Counted from the first letter of the stretch, positions 30,629 through 38,532 are shown. The stretch is DNA of 54,756 nt from an uncultured Ruminiclostridium sp. (GCA_944388385.1 CALXIO010000017.1:1-54756); one strand, 5' to 3'. Translations and numbers: made by a program. Notes: a model not told the origin generated them from the letters alone.

Positions 30629-31641
30629 TATATACCGCCTTTCACGCAAAACTCAGCCATAAGTCTGCCTGTTGACTTAATATCCTCTATATCCACCGAT
30701 TCCACAGGCATATGCATATACTTTATGGGGACTGAAAGGGTGGATGAAATACAACCTCCCATACTGACAGTATAAACATCGGCATTTGTGCCGGTGCCGT
30801 CGCTCATTACTTCAAGCTGATAGGGAATATTTTCTTCCTTTGCTATATCTATAAGGCGATAGGACATTTTACGGGATAATGAGGGAGAAATTCCTATCAT
30901 TACTCCCTTTGACATTTTACCGCATTCATAGGGCTTATCGTCCGGTGTTACCGCAAAGGACACATCACATTCTATAATAATATCCGGGTTTAATTTATAG
31001 GAGGAAATTTTTGCTCCCACTTCTCCGCCCTCCTCCTGTGAGGAAAAGCAAACATCAATATTATAGGCGCACTCCTTGTCCTTTATAAGCTCTAAGGCAT
31101 AAAGGATAGCCGCTACACCTGCCCTGTCATCTATTGCAGGGGCTGAAACCCTGCCGTTTAAAAGCTCATTATACTCACTGTCTATTGTGATACTGTCGCC
31201 GTACATAATAAGGTTGCTTAACTGCTCCTTTGTGTAGCCTGTGTCAATAACCATATCCCCTATATCCGGTATTTCGTCGCTTTTTGACTTTACATGGGGA
31301 GGCAATACAGATACAATGCCCTTTATATTCTCTTTTCCGTGGATGGTTACAGTCTGTGCAAAAAGTGAACGGCCGTCAATACCGCCGCACTTGGAAAACT
31401 TTATAAAGCCCTGTTCATCTATATATGTCACAACAAGACCCACCATATCAAGGTGGGCATCTAAAAGCAAAGTCTTGTCCTTGCCCCTTTTAATGTGGGC
31501 AATAACATTATTAAAGCTGTCTATTGTAATATCATCGGTGTACTGACTTAAAAGCCTGCAGCAAAGCTCTGCACAGCTTTTTTCATCACCGGATACACCG
31601 CCTGAAAGACAAAGCTCCTTTAAAGTTTTATTTAAATCCAT
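30628..31641 (-). CDS. M42-family aminopeptidase, copy B
   Basis: A 337-residue M42 metallopeptidase. Motifs: LLDAHLDMVGL near residue 60, PAIDDRAG near 167, SSQEEGGEVGA near 200, IECDVSF near 226 and YMHMPVES near 311. Like its neighbour it is expected to form a large tetrahedral shell that trims short peptides in the cytosol. It sits 14 bases after lysR with a GAAGG site and is followed by copy A with a one-base overlap. Paired M42 genes can differ in specificity (acidic, basic or hydrophobic N-termini), which would let the pair form mixed complexes; that is inference here. Confidence 0.9.
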   Translation of the reverse strand: MDLNKTLKELCLSGGVSGDEKSCAELCCRLLSQYTDDITIDSFNNVIAHIKRGKDKTLLLDAHLDMVGLVVTYIDEQGFIKFSKCGGIDGRSLFAQTVTIHGKENIKGIVSVLPPHVKSKSDEIPDIGDMVIDTGYTKEQLSNLIMYGDSITIDSEYNELLNGRVSAPAIDDRAGVAAILYALELIKDKECAYNIDVCFSSQEEGGEVGAKISSYKLNPDIIIECDVSFAVTPDDKPYECGKMSKGVMIGISPSLSRKMSYRLIDIAKEENIPYQLEVMSDGTGTNADVYTVSMGGCISSTLSVPIKYMHMPVESVDIEDIKSTGRLMAEFCVKGGI

Positions 31642-31655
31642 AAATCTACCTTCTT

Positions 31656-32603
31656 TTAATAAAGTCCGTCCATTTTGATTTTTTCCTTTACTCGCTCAAG
31701 CTCCGCTAAGAACATTTCGTCAAGCCTGCTTAAGTGGTAATTTTTCGGGAATATAAGTACGTCCTTTAAGGTCTTATATCCTGCGTCGCATTTATACTGC
31801 ACAAGATTATATGCCTCTAAGGTTTCCTTCGGCATGGGAGATACCCACATATAGGTATCATGTACCTGGGAGAGAAGGTCAAACTGACTTCCCCTTTCGT
31901 ATACGAATATTCTTTTCTTTCTGTGTTCAGTTACCGTAGGACGGCTTACCTTGGAAAAGGAAAGAGAGGGCACTGAATTGTCCCCGTGTACAAGCTCAAT
32001 ATATTCCTCTAAGTCATTATAGGATATTATGTTGTTTTTAGCAAGCCCGGTAAGGGGGCTGTTTTTGTTGCAGATTATTTTTGCATCAAATTCCCATAAG
32101 GGGCGGTATTTTAAATTCTTACCGTCAAGCATGGCGAAAAACTGCTTTTCGTGTATGTTGTGATAGCGGATTATTCCCAGCTTGAAATCGTAATTTATTA
32201 TATTATTTACCGCATCCATGGAATTAGTCTCTTTATAATTTACAGCTATATCCTTGTGGTTGTCAAGAAGTGATACAAAGCTGGAAAAAGCCCTTGTTAT
32301 ATAGCTTGCCCGGGGTACTGAAATGCTGAATCTTACAGCATCCTCAGACTTAGGCTTATAAATAGACACCATCTCATCAAACTGTTCAAGTACAGCCCTT
32401 GCATAGCTTAAAAACTCAGCACCCTTTTCGGTGGGGACCACTCCCTTGGTGGTTCGTCTGAAAATAGTGATACCGATTTCGTTTTCAAGCTCCTTTATAG
32501 CCTTGCTAAGGTTGGGCTGACCCATAAACAGGTTGTTCGCCGCTTTTGTTATTGAGCCTGTTTTTTCAATCTCAACTGCGTACTTTAAGTGCAGTAGATT
32601 CAT
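31656..32603 (-). CDS. LysR-family transcriptional regulator
   Basis: A 315-residue LysR-type regulator. The winged helix-turn-helix occupies residues 1-60: LKYAVEIEKTGSITKAANNL then the recognition helix QPNLSKAIKELENEIG. A linker helix and a periplasmic-binding-protein-like effector domain (about 90-300) follow. The first 60 residues are the best conserved, as usual for the family. GGAGG precedes the ATG. It heads the peptidase/acetyltransferase run and follows hydA2 after 77 bases that contain a 10-bp dyad and a perfect -10 box, a plausible site of autoregulation. Effector unknown. Confidence 0.88.
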   Translation of the reverse strand: MNLLHLKYAVEIEKTGSITKAANNLFMGQPNLSKAIKELENEIGITIFRRTTKGVVPTEKGAEFLSYARAVLEQFDEMVSIYKPKSEDAVRFSISVPRASYITRAFSSFVSLLDNHKDIAVNYKETNSMDAVNNIINYDFKLGIIRYHNIHEKQFFAMLDGKNLKYRPLWEFDAKIICNKNSPLTGLAKNNIISYNDLEEYIELVHGDNSVPSLSFSKVSRPTVTEHRKKRIFVYERGSQFDLLSQVHDTYMWVSPMPKETLEAYNLVQYKCDAGYKTLKDVLIFPKNYHLSRLDEMFLAELERVKEKIKMDGLY

Positions 32604-32644
32604 TTTCTCTTCCTCCGAATTATAACCCTATTTGATGTTACACA

Positions 32645-32676
32645 TTCACGCCACAGTCCCCCAACCGTGGCGTGAA
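32645..32676 (-). promoter_or_regulatory. Ten-base-pair dyad between hydA2 and lysR
   Basis: TTCACGCCAC and GTGGCGTGAA are perfect inverted arms around a 12-base centre. No T-run follows on the minus strand, so it is a poor terminator. On the minus strand it ends just before the lysR -10 box TATAAT (32624-32619). It could be a LysR operator or an mRNA-stabilising hairpin. Confidence 0.4.
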
Positions 32677-32680
32677 AAAA

Positions 32681-34144
32681 TTATTTATCCTCGGTATGTC
32701 CGTATGCTCTTATTGCCTCTGTGATAGTCTTTTCATGGGCAAGCATACCATACTTATCTACCTCTGCCTTGTTCTTTTCCCCGTGGGTAAGACAGCCTGC
32801 ACCGCCTATACAGCCTCCTACACAGGCCATACCCTCAATAAAGTTATTGGGAAGAACATTCTTAGACGCTCTCATAAGAGCCTTTTTACATTCCTCTACA
32901 CCGTCACAGGAAATTGCATTAAGCTTGAAGTCCGCATTTCCCTGCTCCTTAAGTGCCTCTTGTACAGCATCTGCAAGGCCGCCGCAACGGGCAAAAATTC
33001 TGCCGTAGTAGGAAGCATTGTCAAGCATTGTTCCCTCCAGCTCAGAAAGCTCTAAATCCTTTGAATCAAATATAGCCTGTAATTCCTCAAAGGTCATGGC
33101 AAAGTCAACATAGGGCTTTACTGTATCAAGCTGTACCTCTGCTTTTTTAGCTGTACAGGGTCCTATGAATACTATCTTTGCTGTGGGATCCTGCTCCTTG
33201 ATATATTTTGAAATTTCCGCCATAGGTGAAAGATTATGGGAAATATTATCCTTTAATGTGGGGAATGATTTCTCAATATACATTACAAAGGCAGGACAGC
33301 AGGAGCTGGTAAGAAATCCCTTTTCGGCAAGCTCCTTTGCCTCCTTATATGCTACCATATCAGCACCCAGCGCCGCCTCTACTACGCTGTGGAATCCCAG
33401 CATCTTTATTGCTGTTACTACCTGATCTAATTTAGCATAGGTAAACTGGCTTGCTATTGAGGGAGCAACCACCGCATATACCTTGTAGTTCTTGCCGTTG
33501 TCGGAATTTTTAAGCATATTGATAATATCCACAATATAGGACTTATCGCTTATTGCACCGAAGGGGCACATATATACACAGGCACCGCAGGAAATACACT
33601 TGTCATTATCTATATGTGCTGCTGCGCTGCTGGTGTCCTTTGCTCTTGAAATAGCACCCACCTTGCAGGCTCTCTCACAGGGACGGATAAAGTCAAGTAT
33701 AGCACCGTAGGGGCAAACCTTTGCACACTGTCCGCAGTTTACACACTTTGATTTATCAATATGTGCCTTCTGATGCTCATCAAAGGAAATAGCGCCTACT
33801 CTGCACACGTCCTCACAGCGGTGAGCTATACAGCCTCTGCAGGCCTCAGTTACATCATATCCGCCGACAGGACACTCATCACAGGCAATATCTATTACCT
33901 CAATCACATTGGGATTGTTCTTATCTCCTCCCATGGCGATTTTGATACGCTCGGAAACTATTGCTCTTTCCTTATAGATACAGCATCTCATGGTGGGCTT
34001 ATCCTTAACTATGTTCTTTGCAACATCGTTAAAAAAGCTGAAGGTTTCAGCAGGCTTCTCAAAATCATTCTCCCATGCGTGTCTTGCTATTTCCCTAAGC
34101 ACCTTGTACTTAAGATACTGCACCTTAGTGTCAAACTTTCTCAT
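32681..34144 (-). CDS. hydA2: [FeFe]-hydrogenase, group B-like catalytic enzyme
   Basis: A 487-residue iron-sulfur hydrogenase. The N-terminal half has many cysteines, including CDECPVGGYDVTEACRGC near 88 and the 4Fe-4S pairs CVNCGQCAKVCP (near 137) and CISCGACVYMCP (near 182). The H-cluster motifs are L1 TSSCCPAF near 279, L2 FIGPCTAKKAE near 325 and L3 EGMACVGGCIGGAG near 437, which fit the group B type rather than the classical TSCCPGW / MPCTAKKFE group A form. It should evolve H2 from reduced ferredoxin. A comparable hydA2-hydS arrangement is known in Ruminococcus albus. It lies 45 bases after the phosphatase gene, last in the rex operon. No maturation genes (hydEFG) are in the window. 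Confidence 0.88.
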   Translation of the reverse strand: MRKFDTKVQYLKYKVLREIARHAWENDFEKPAETFSFFNDVAKNIVKDKPTMRCCIYKERAIVSERIKIAMGGDKNNPNVIEVIDIACDECPVGGYDVTEACRGCIAHRCEDVCRVGAISFDEHQKAHIDKSKCVNCGQCAKVCPYGAILDFIRPCERACKVGAISRAKDTSSAAAHIDNDKCISCGACVYMCPFGAISDKSYIVDIINMLKNSDNGKNYKVYAVVAPSIASQFTYAKLDQVVTAIKMLGFHSVVEAALGADMVAYKEAKELAEKGFLTSSCCPAFVMYIEKSFPTLKDNISHNLSPMAEISKYIKEQDPTAKIVFIGPCTAKKAEVQLDTVKPYVDFAMTFEELQAIFDSKDLELSELEGTMLDNASYYGRIFARCGGLADAVQEALKEQGNADFKLNAISCDGVEECKKALMRASKNVLPNNFIEGMACVGGCIGGAGCLTHGEKNKAEVDKYGMLAHEKTITEAIRAYGHTEDK

Positions 34145-34189
34145 TGGTATTTTCCTTTCGTTCTGCGCTTTTAATATTTCTTTGCTCTT

Positions 34190-35377
34190 TTAAAAATAAC
34201 TTACCTTTATCTTTTTGCCCATCTGCTTTAAGCACTTGCTGAGTTCATCAACAAGCTGCATTTTGATATTAAAGGTAATAGGCAGATTGGGGTTCTGGTG
34301 AGCTGAGTTTACCGCCCTGCCCACATAGAAGTTTATATCCGTTGCCTCTTCAAAAAGACATCTTGCTATACAGGATGCACCGTCCGGCAATACCGACCAG
34401 TTATCGTACAGCTTATTTTCATCAAGATAGTCCTTTGCATATTCAAGCACCTTACTTATGGTGATAACACCCTCTGTAACTATATCTACACCCTCAATTT
34501 TAGCCATAGGCGGAATATCAGGGCTTATATAGTCAAGGCAGGGTATTACGGGCTTTCCCAAAAATTCAGCAGTAAGGGTGGAGGTTGTACCTCCGCATAC
34601 TATATGCTTACCCTGTTTTGAGAAGAACAGGGTCTGCATTTTCTTTAAGTCTGCCGGGTCTGAGGGAGGACCTATCATAAGGTTTACCTGTTCTCTTTCT
34701 CTTATCTTAAGTACACCTACGGTGGTATCATCCCCGGGTACTCCTCCGTACAGACGAACACACTCATCAAGCAGCATACCTGCCAATGCCTTTGCGGTAT
34801 ACTCTCTGTCGAATATGTCCTCCATATACTCTATTATATTATCTCTTTGCCAGCCGAAATTAAGGGACTGACCTACACCCGCATAAATAGCTCCGTCGCT
34901 GGTGGTGATAAAGGTATCATCCAGCTTAATAGGGATTTTTGAACGGTATATGGTCTTTCCGTCAATTACCGTACTGGTTTTGGGATAATCAAAATTTTTG
35001 CCGTCACGCAGTAAAATAACCATGGGGTTGTCATACTGTATTATTTCGGCTTCTGTATTGTTTGTAATACGGATAATGGTAAAGGTGGAATATGCCACCT
35101 TTCTTACCTCGCACACAGGCAAAGTTGCGGCTATTGTGGATACACATTCCTCAACGCTCATGGCATTTGCCATCATGGTGGAAATGATCTTTGAAGTAAG
35201 TGTGGAAAGAATGGATGCCTTTACACCGCTTCCAAGTCCGTCGGCAAGTACAAAAACCACAGAGTTTTCGTCCTGCTCGATAAGCTCCACATGATCTCCG
35301 CATAACTGCTCATCGTGCTTATTTACACTGAAATAACCGATATCCGTACATAAACTGAACGGGGAATTATTGATCAT
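34190..35377 (-). CDS. SpoIIE/PP2C-family protein phosphatase with unassigned C-terminal domain
   Basis: A 395-residue protein whose first 230 residues are a PPM/SpoIIE-type Ser/Thr phosphatase: CGDHVEL, FVLADGLGSGVKASILSTL (metal-binding DG), FITTSDGAIYAGVG and GDDTTVGVLKI (metal-binding DD). Residues about 235-395 form a second domain that I cannot assign, with GPPSDPADLKKMQTLFFSKQ and NFYVGRAVNSAHQNPNLP as memorable stretches. Its ATG overlaps the hydS coding region by 11 bases, so the phosphatase and sensor are made together. Known sensory hydrogenase loci pair HydS with a PP2C phosphatase, so it probably converts the H2 signal into dephosphorylation. The target is not encoded recognisably nearby. 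Confidence 0.85.
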   Translation of the reverse strand: MINNSPFSLCTDIGYFSVNKHDEQLCGDHVELIEQDENSVVFVLADGLGSGVKASILSTLTSKIISTMMANAMSVEECVSTIAATLPVCEVRKVAYSTFTIIRITNNTEAEIIQYDNPMVILLRDGKNFDYPKTSTVIDGKTIYRSKIPIKLDDTFITTSDGAIYAGVGQSLNFGWQRDNIIEYMEDIFDREYTAKALAGMLLDECVRLYGGVPGDDTTVGVLKIREREQVNLMIGPPSDPADLKKMQTLFFSKQGKHIVCGGTTSTLTAEFLGKPVIPCLDYISPDIPPMAKIEGVDIVTEGVITISKVLEYAKDYLDENKLYDNWSVLPDGASCIARCLFEEATDINFYVGRAVNSAHQNPNLPITFNIKMQLVDELSKCLKQMGKKIKVSYF

Positions 35378-37055
35378 TTGTCAGATTCTCCTTGAGCTTT
35401 GTTAATGCCACCTTAGTTTCGGCGGTAGTCTCGCCTAAAAGGGAGGCAATTTCCTGTACTACTCTCATCTGCTTTTCAATAACCTTATCGGTTACGGCGA
35501 TAGTTTCCGCAGCGGTCTTTTCACGCTTTGAACGGTCTACCTCTTCACTTGTTATATCACGCATTATGGACATAATAATGTGATAGCTCTTGTCATATAT
35601 AATGGTTTCCTCAATGTACTTTTTATATTCAGTGAGGTAAACCTTCTTGTTGTGGATATTCTCTCCGGTGCTCATTACCTCCATATAGGATATGGGGTCA
35701 AGTATACGGACAACAGGGCTGTTTATAATATCGGACACATTCTTGATATTCATAATTTCCCTTGCGGCACGGTTCATCTGCTGTACCTCAAGATCCTCGC
35801 TTAATACCATAATACCGTTTGGGGTATTATTGATAATGTTATCCGAAAAGCTCTCTGCCTTTTCCTTTAAGAAGGGCAGACACATGGTAAGGTCTGCCTT
35901 ACCCTGTAAAATAGCCACAGCCTTTTCTCTGCAGGTATCATAACCACAGCTTCCGCAGTTAAGCTCCTGTGAGGGATCGTTCTTATTCATCTTGCGGAGA
36001 ATTTCATCAATGGCTGTACTGCCGGGCATGGTTTTTGACATACGGATATAGGGCATATCCTTATCCATGCTTAAAAGGGGTGTTACATCATATCTGCCTG
36101 TACCGGCAAAATCATCAACCGCCCTTCTTTCATGAACAACGCCCTCATGCTTTTTATCCGTACCTGGACCGCCTATACAGGAATTTACACAGGCGGACAT
36201 TTCTATAAAGCACTTGCCCACATTTCCTGCGATTATATCCCTTAATGCGCTCTTGCAGTTTTCAACGCCGTCAATGGCCATATAGATAAAGTCCGGATTA
36301 TCCCTCTTCATGGAACGGAGTATACCGCTGGTGGTGGGATAAAGTCTTGTTCTTTCCCTTTCGGTCTTAGCCCTTGCATCACCCTTTGCCTCTATATGTA
36401 CATTAGCATCATTAAGCCAGCCTGTAAGCTCCTCAAAGGTAAGTACCGCATCAATAGCACCCTTATAGCTTTCTGCCTCAGCCTTCTTTGAAAGACATGG
36501 GCCTATAAATACAGTATAACAGCCGGGGTACTTCTGCTTTAAAACCTCACCATGAGCCAGCATGGGGGATTTTACCGACGCTAACATAGGTAATGCCTGG
36601 GGATAATACTTTTGTATAAGGGTATTTATTGTGTGACAGCAGGAGGAAATTATTACATCGTGCTTGCCGCTGTTTGCAAGACGGTCATATTCCTCGGTTA
36701 CAAGCTGTGCGCCTGCCGCTGTTTCCTCTACTCCTGTAAAGCCAAGGGCTTTGAGGGTTTTTTCCATATCCTCAAGGCCTGCCCCGTCATAGTTTGCCAC
36801 AAAGGAGGGGGCAATGCTTACATACACGGGTTTACCTGAAACAATAAAGGATTTTACCTTGTCAACATCATTTCTTATCTGCTTTGCATTCTGGGGACAC
36901 GCAACAAAGCACATACCACATAAAATACACTCGTCCTCGACTATATTCGCCTGACCGTCCGAAAACTTAATTGACTTTACCGGACAATGGCGGATACATT
37001 TGTAACAGTTTTTGCAGTTGGATTTTTTCAGCTTAAGATAACTCATTTCACTCAT
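35367..37055 (-). CDS. hydS: Sensory [FeFe]-hydrogenase HydS with PAS domain (group C)
   Basis: A 562-residue hydrogenase-like sensor. Two 4Fe-4S motifs (CKNCYKCIRHCP near 14-25, CILCGMCFVACP near 43-54) precede an H-cluster domain with L1 SSCCHT near 138, L2 FIGPCLSKKAE near 187 and L3 EMSACVNSCIGGPG near 284. A CGSCGYDTC iron-sulfur motif follows near 367, then a PAS-type domain (about 395-490) and a C-terminal coiled region. The Pro of TSCCP is replaced by His, typical of weakly active sensory forms. Group C hydrogenases are thought to sense H2. No kinase or DNA-binding domain is fused; the phosphatase encoded next door is the likely output. The ATG overlaps the thioesterase stop (ATGA). 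Confidence 0.88.
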   Translation of the reverse strand: MSEMSYLKLKKSNCKNCYKCIRHCPVKSIKFSDGQANIVEDECILCGMCFVACPQNAKQIRNDVDKVKSFIVSGKPVYVSIAPSFVANYDGAGLEDMEKTLKALGFTGVEETAAGAQLVTEEYDRLANSGKHDVIISSCCHTINTLIQKYYPQALPMLASVKSPMLAHGEVLKQKYPGCYTVFIGPCLSKKAEAESYKGAIDAVLTFEELTGWLNDANVHIEAKGDARAKTERERTRLYPTTSGILRSMKRDNPDFIYMAIDGVENCKSALRDIIAGNVGKCFIEMSACVNSCIGGPGTDKKHEGVVHERRAVDDFAGTGRYDVTPLLSMDKDMPYIRMSKTMPGSTAIDEILRKMNKNDPSQELNCGSCGYDTCREKAVAILQGKADLTMCLPFLKEKAESFSDNIINNTPNGIMVLSEDLEVQQMNRAAREIMNIKNVSDIINSPVVRILDPISYMEVMSTGENIHNKKVYLTEYKKYIEETIIYDKSYHIIMSIMRDITSEEVDRSKREKTAAETIAVTDKVIEKQMRVVQEIASLLGETTAETKVALTKLKENLTNDQ

Positions 37056-37435
37056 AGCTTACTTCTTGCCTTTCCCATAAATTTAACGGCATCTACTATA
37101 AAGCGTTCGTGTGTTCCCTTGCCTATAGTATCAACCCCATCAGAAGCCGTAACTTCAAATAAAAGTCTTCTGTTATCTATCTCGATAAGCCTTGCGGTAC
37201 AGGTAACTGTCATACCAATAGGTGTTGCCGCTAAATGGCTTATATCCAGTTTTGTGCCTACGGTGGTTTTGCCTTCCTCAAGACAGCCCTCTATACAGTT
37301 GCAGGCCGCCTTTTCCATAAGGGCACAAAGTGCCGGGGTGGCATAAACCTCAAGTGAGCCGCTTCCCATGGTTTTTGCTGTATTGCTCTGATCTACAACG
37401 GTACCTGCGGTACCCTCTTTATTCAGTACAAGCAT
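37052..37435 (-). CDS. Hotdog-fold thioesterase, FlK-like
   Basis: A 127-residue hotdog protein resembling fluoroacetyl-CoA thioesterase FlK and related small acyl-CoA thioesterases: GSGSLEVYATPALCALMEKAA, TVGTKLDISHLAATPIGMTV and IGKGTHERFIVD. The expected Thr, Glu and His positions of that family are present in these segments. The start is taken at ATG 37435 because GGAGGG lies just upstream. A longer reading from 37537 overlaps the ferredoxin gene and lacks homology. It sits inside the rex-hydS operon with a four-base overlap into hydS. Why an acyl-CoA hydrolase belongs with hydrogenases is unclear; CoA recycling or detoxification are guesses. Confidence 0.85.
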   Translation of the reverse strand: MLVLNKEGTAGTVVDQSNTAKTMGSGSLEVYATPALCALMEKAACNCIEGCLEEGKTTVGTKLDISHLAATPIGMTVTCTARLIEIDNRRLLFEVTASDGVDTIGKGTHERFIVDAVKFMGKARSKL

Positions 37436-37463
37436 TTTATCCCTCCGATTTAAGTTTAACGGA

Positions 37464-37706
37464 TTATGCGTTAAGAACCTTTTCCTCAAATATCTGCTGG
37501 AAATTTTCAGGACAGACTCCGCATATAATCTCATCATCTATCTTGATTGTTACTCCGTCTGTGCATCTGCCAAGACAAAATGCGCCGCCTAAAGTAACCT
37601 TGTCCTCAAGATTATGATTTGCAATAAATTCCTTTGCCATTTCAATAATCTTGTAAGAGCCCTTAAGATGACAAGAACTTCCTACACAAATGCTGATGTT
37701 TTTCAT
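37464..37706 (-). CDS. Thioredoxin-like [2Fe-2S] ferredoxin (NuoE/HydC C-terminal type)
   Basis: An 80-residue small ferredoxin with thioredoxin-like fold. The four cluster cysteines are in ICVGSSCHLKGS (near 7-12) and AFCLGRCTDG (near 44-48), the spacing of NuoE-type [2Fe-2S] domains. It lacks the N-terminal helical part of full NuoE. A stand-alone protein of this sort can pass electrons between NAD(P)H-linked and hydrogenase modules or serve as a redox signal. It lies seven bases after rex with an AAGGATG site, so it is the second gene of the operon. Confidence 0.88.
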   Translation of the reverse strand: MKNISICVGSSCHLKGSYKIIEMAKEFIANHNLEDKVTLGGAFCLGRCTDGVTIKIDDEIICGVCPENFQQIFEEKVLNA

Positions 37707-37713
37707 AATAATT

Positions 37714-38361
37714 TCATCCTTTCCGATCGTTGCTGCCTTCGCCTATTTCAATAGCGAGATTTTGTGACAGCACCGCAAGTGACGCTGCCAGATTTTCGTT
37801 CTGAAGTATAACCTCAGGGGGCACCCTTAAATGTGTAGGTGCAAAATTCCATATAGCAAGTATGCCTGACTTTATCATTTCATCACAAACCGCCTGAGCC
37901 TGTGAGGGTGGTACGCATATTATACCTATATGGGCATGGAGTCTTTCACAAAGATCCGCCATTTTTTTCGCCGGGAAAATTTTCACATTATCCACAATTT
38001 CTTCATTTGTATCAAATGCCGCCACGATATGAAGCCCGTATCGTGCAAATTCATCATAGGATAAAAGAGCACTGCCCAGCTTTCCTACCCCGGCTATAAT
38101 AGCCTCCTTTGTGTTGTTGTATCCGAGAAAGCATTCTAAATCCGTGATAAGCTCGGTTATAACATAGCCTGTTTTAGGCTTGCCTCCTGTAACGCTTACT
38201 GCCGCTAAGTCCTTTCTGACCTGTACCTCATTAAGGTGCAGATCGTTAGCAACAATAGTGGCTGAAATATTGACTACCTGTTTTTCATCTCTCTGTTTTT
38301 TCAGGTATTCAAGATAATAGGGCAATCGCCTTAATGCCTGTTTTGATATTGTGCCTGTCAT
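37714..38361 (-). CDS. rex: Redox-sensing transcriptional repressor Rex
   Basis: Rex represses fermentation, hydrogenase and alcohol dehydrogenase genes when NADH/NAD+ is low and releases DNA when NADH rises. The 215-residue protein has an N-terminal winged helix (residues 1-80: ISKQALRRLPYYLEYL and VQVRKDLAAVSVTGGKPKTGY) and a Rossmann NAD(H)-binding domain with IIAGVGKLGSALL near 89-101. A C-terminal swapped helix (LAVLSQNLAIEIGE) completes the fold. AAAGGG precedes the ATG. It is first in the operon with ferredoxin, thioesterase, hydS, phosphatase and hydA2, so it likely controls them and itself. Confidence 0.94.
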   Translation of the reverse strand: MTGTISKQALRRLPYYLEYLKKQRDEKQVVNISATIVANDLHLNEVQVRKDLAAVSVTGGKPKTGYVITELITDLECFLGYNNTKEAIIAGVGKLGSALLSYDEFARYGLHIVAAFDTNEEIVDNVKIFPAKKMADLCERLHAHIGIICVPPSQAQAVCDEMIKSGILAIWNFAPTHLRVPPEVILQNENLAASLAVLSQNLAIEIGEGSNDRKG

Positions 38362-38415
38362 TTTATAACCCTTTCGTCAAAAATCCGACCTTGGCCGGAG
38401 TATCTGCTAATGTAT

Positions 38416-38444
38416 ATTATATAGTATTACAGGGCCATTGTCAA
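38416..38444 (-). promoter_or_regulatory. Consensus promoter for the rex-hyd operon, with overlapping Rex-like site
   Basis: On the minus strand a perfect TTGACA (38444-38439), a 17-base spacer and a perfect TATAAT (38421-38416). On the plus strand TTGTCAACAGAAAAACAG (38438-38455) overlaps the -35 box and has one good Rex half-site (TTGTCAA) and one poor one. Autorepression by Rex would be expected but the site is imperfect. Confidence 0.75.
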
Positions 38445-38459
38445 CAGAAAAACAGTAAA

Positions 38460-38514
38460 ATCGTTATTAAAATATCGATTGCCTTTTTTAGTAATATTGT
38501 ACAAAAGTAATATT
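38460..38514. repeat. Palindrome and direct repeats upstream of the rex promoter
   Basis: ATCGTTATTAAAATATCGAT (38460-38479) is a palindrome with 9-base arms and one mismatch. AGTAATATT then occurs twice (38490-38498 and 38506-38514), 16 bases apart. Both lie upstream of the -35 box, where an activator could bind. They also lie between two genes on the same strand, so they are not shared with a divergent promoter. Confidence 0.5.
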
Positions 38515-38532
38515 CATCATAGAATAGCTTTT

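Noticed and set aside
37436..37537. N-terminal extension of the thioesterase by 34 residues
   Set aside because: It overlaps the ferredoxin gene, lacks family similarity, and a GGAGGG site lies just before the internal ATG at 37435.
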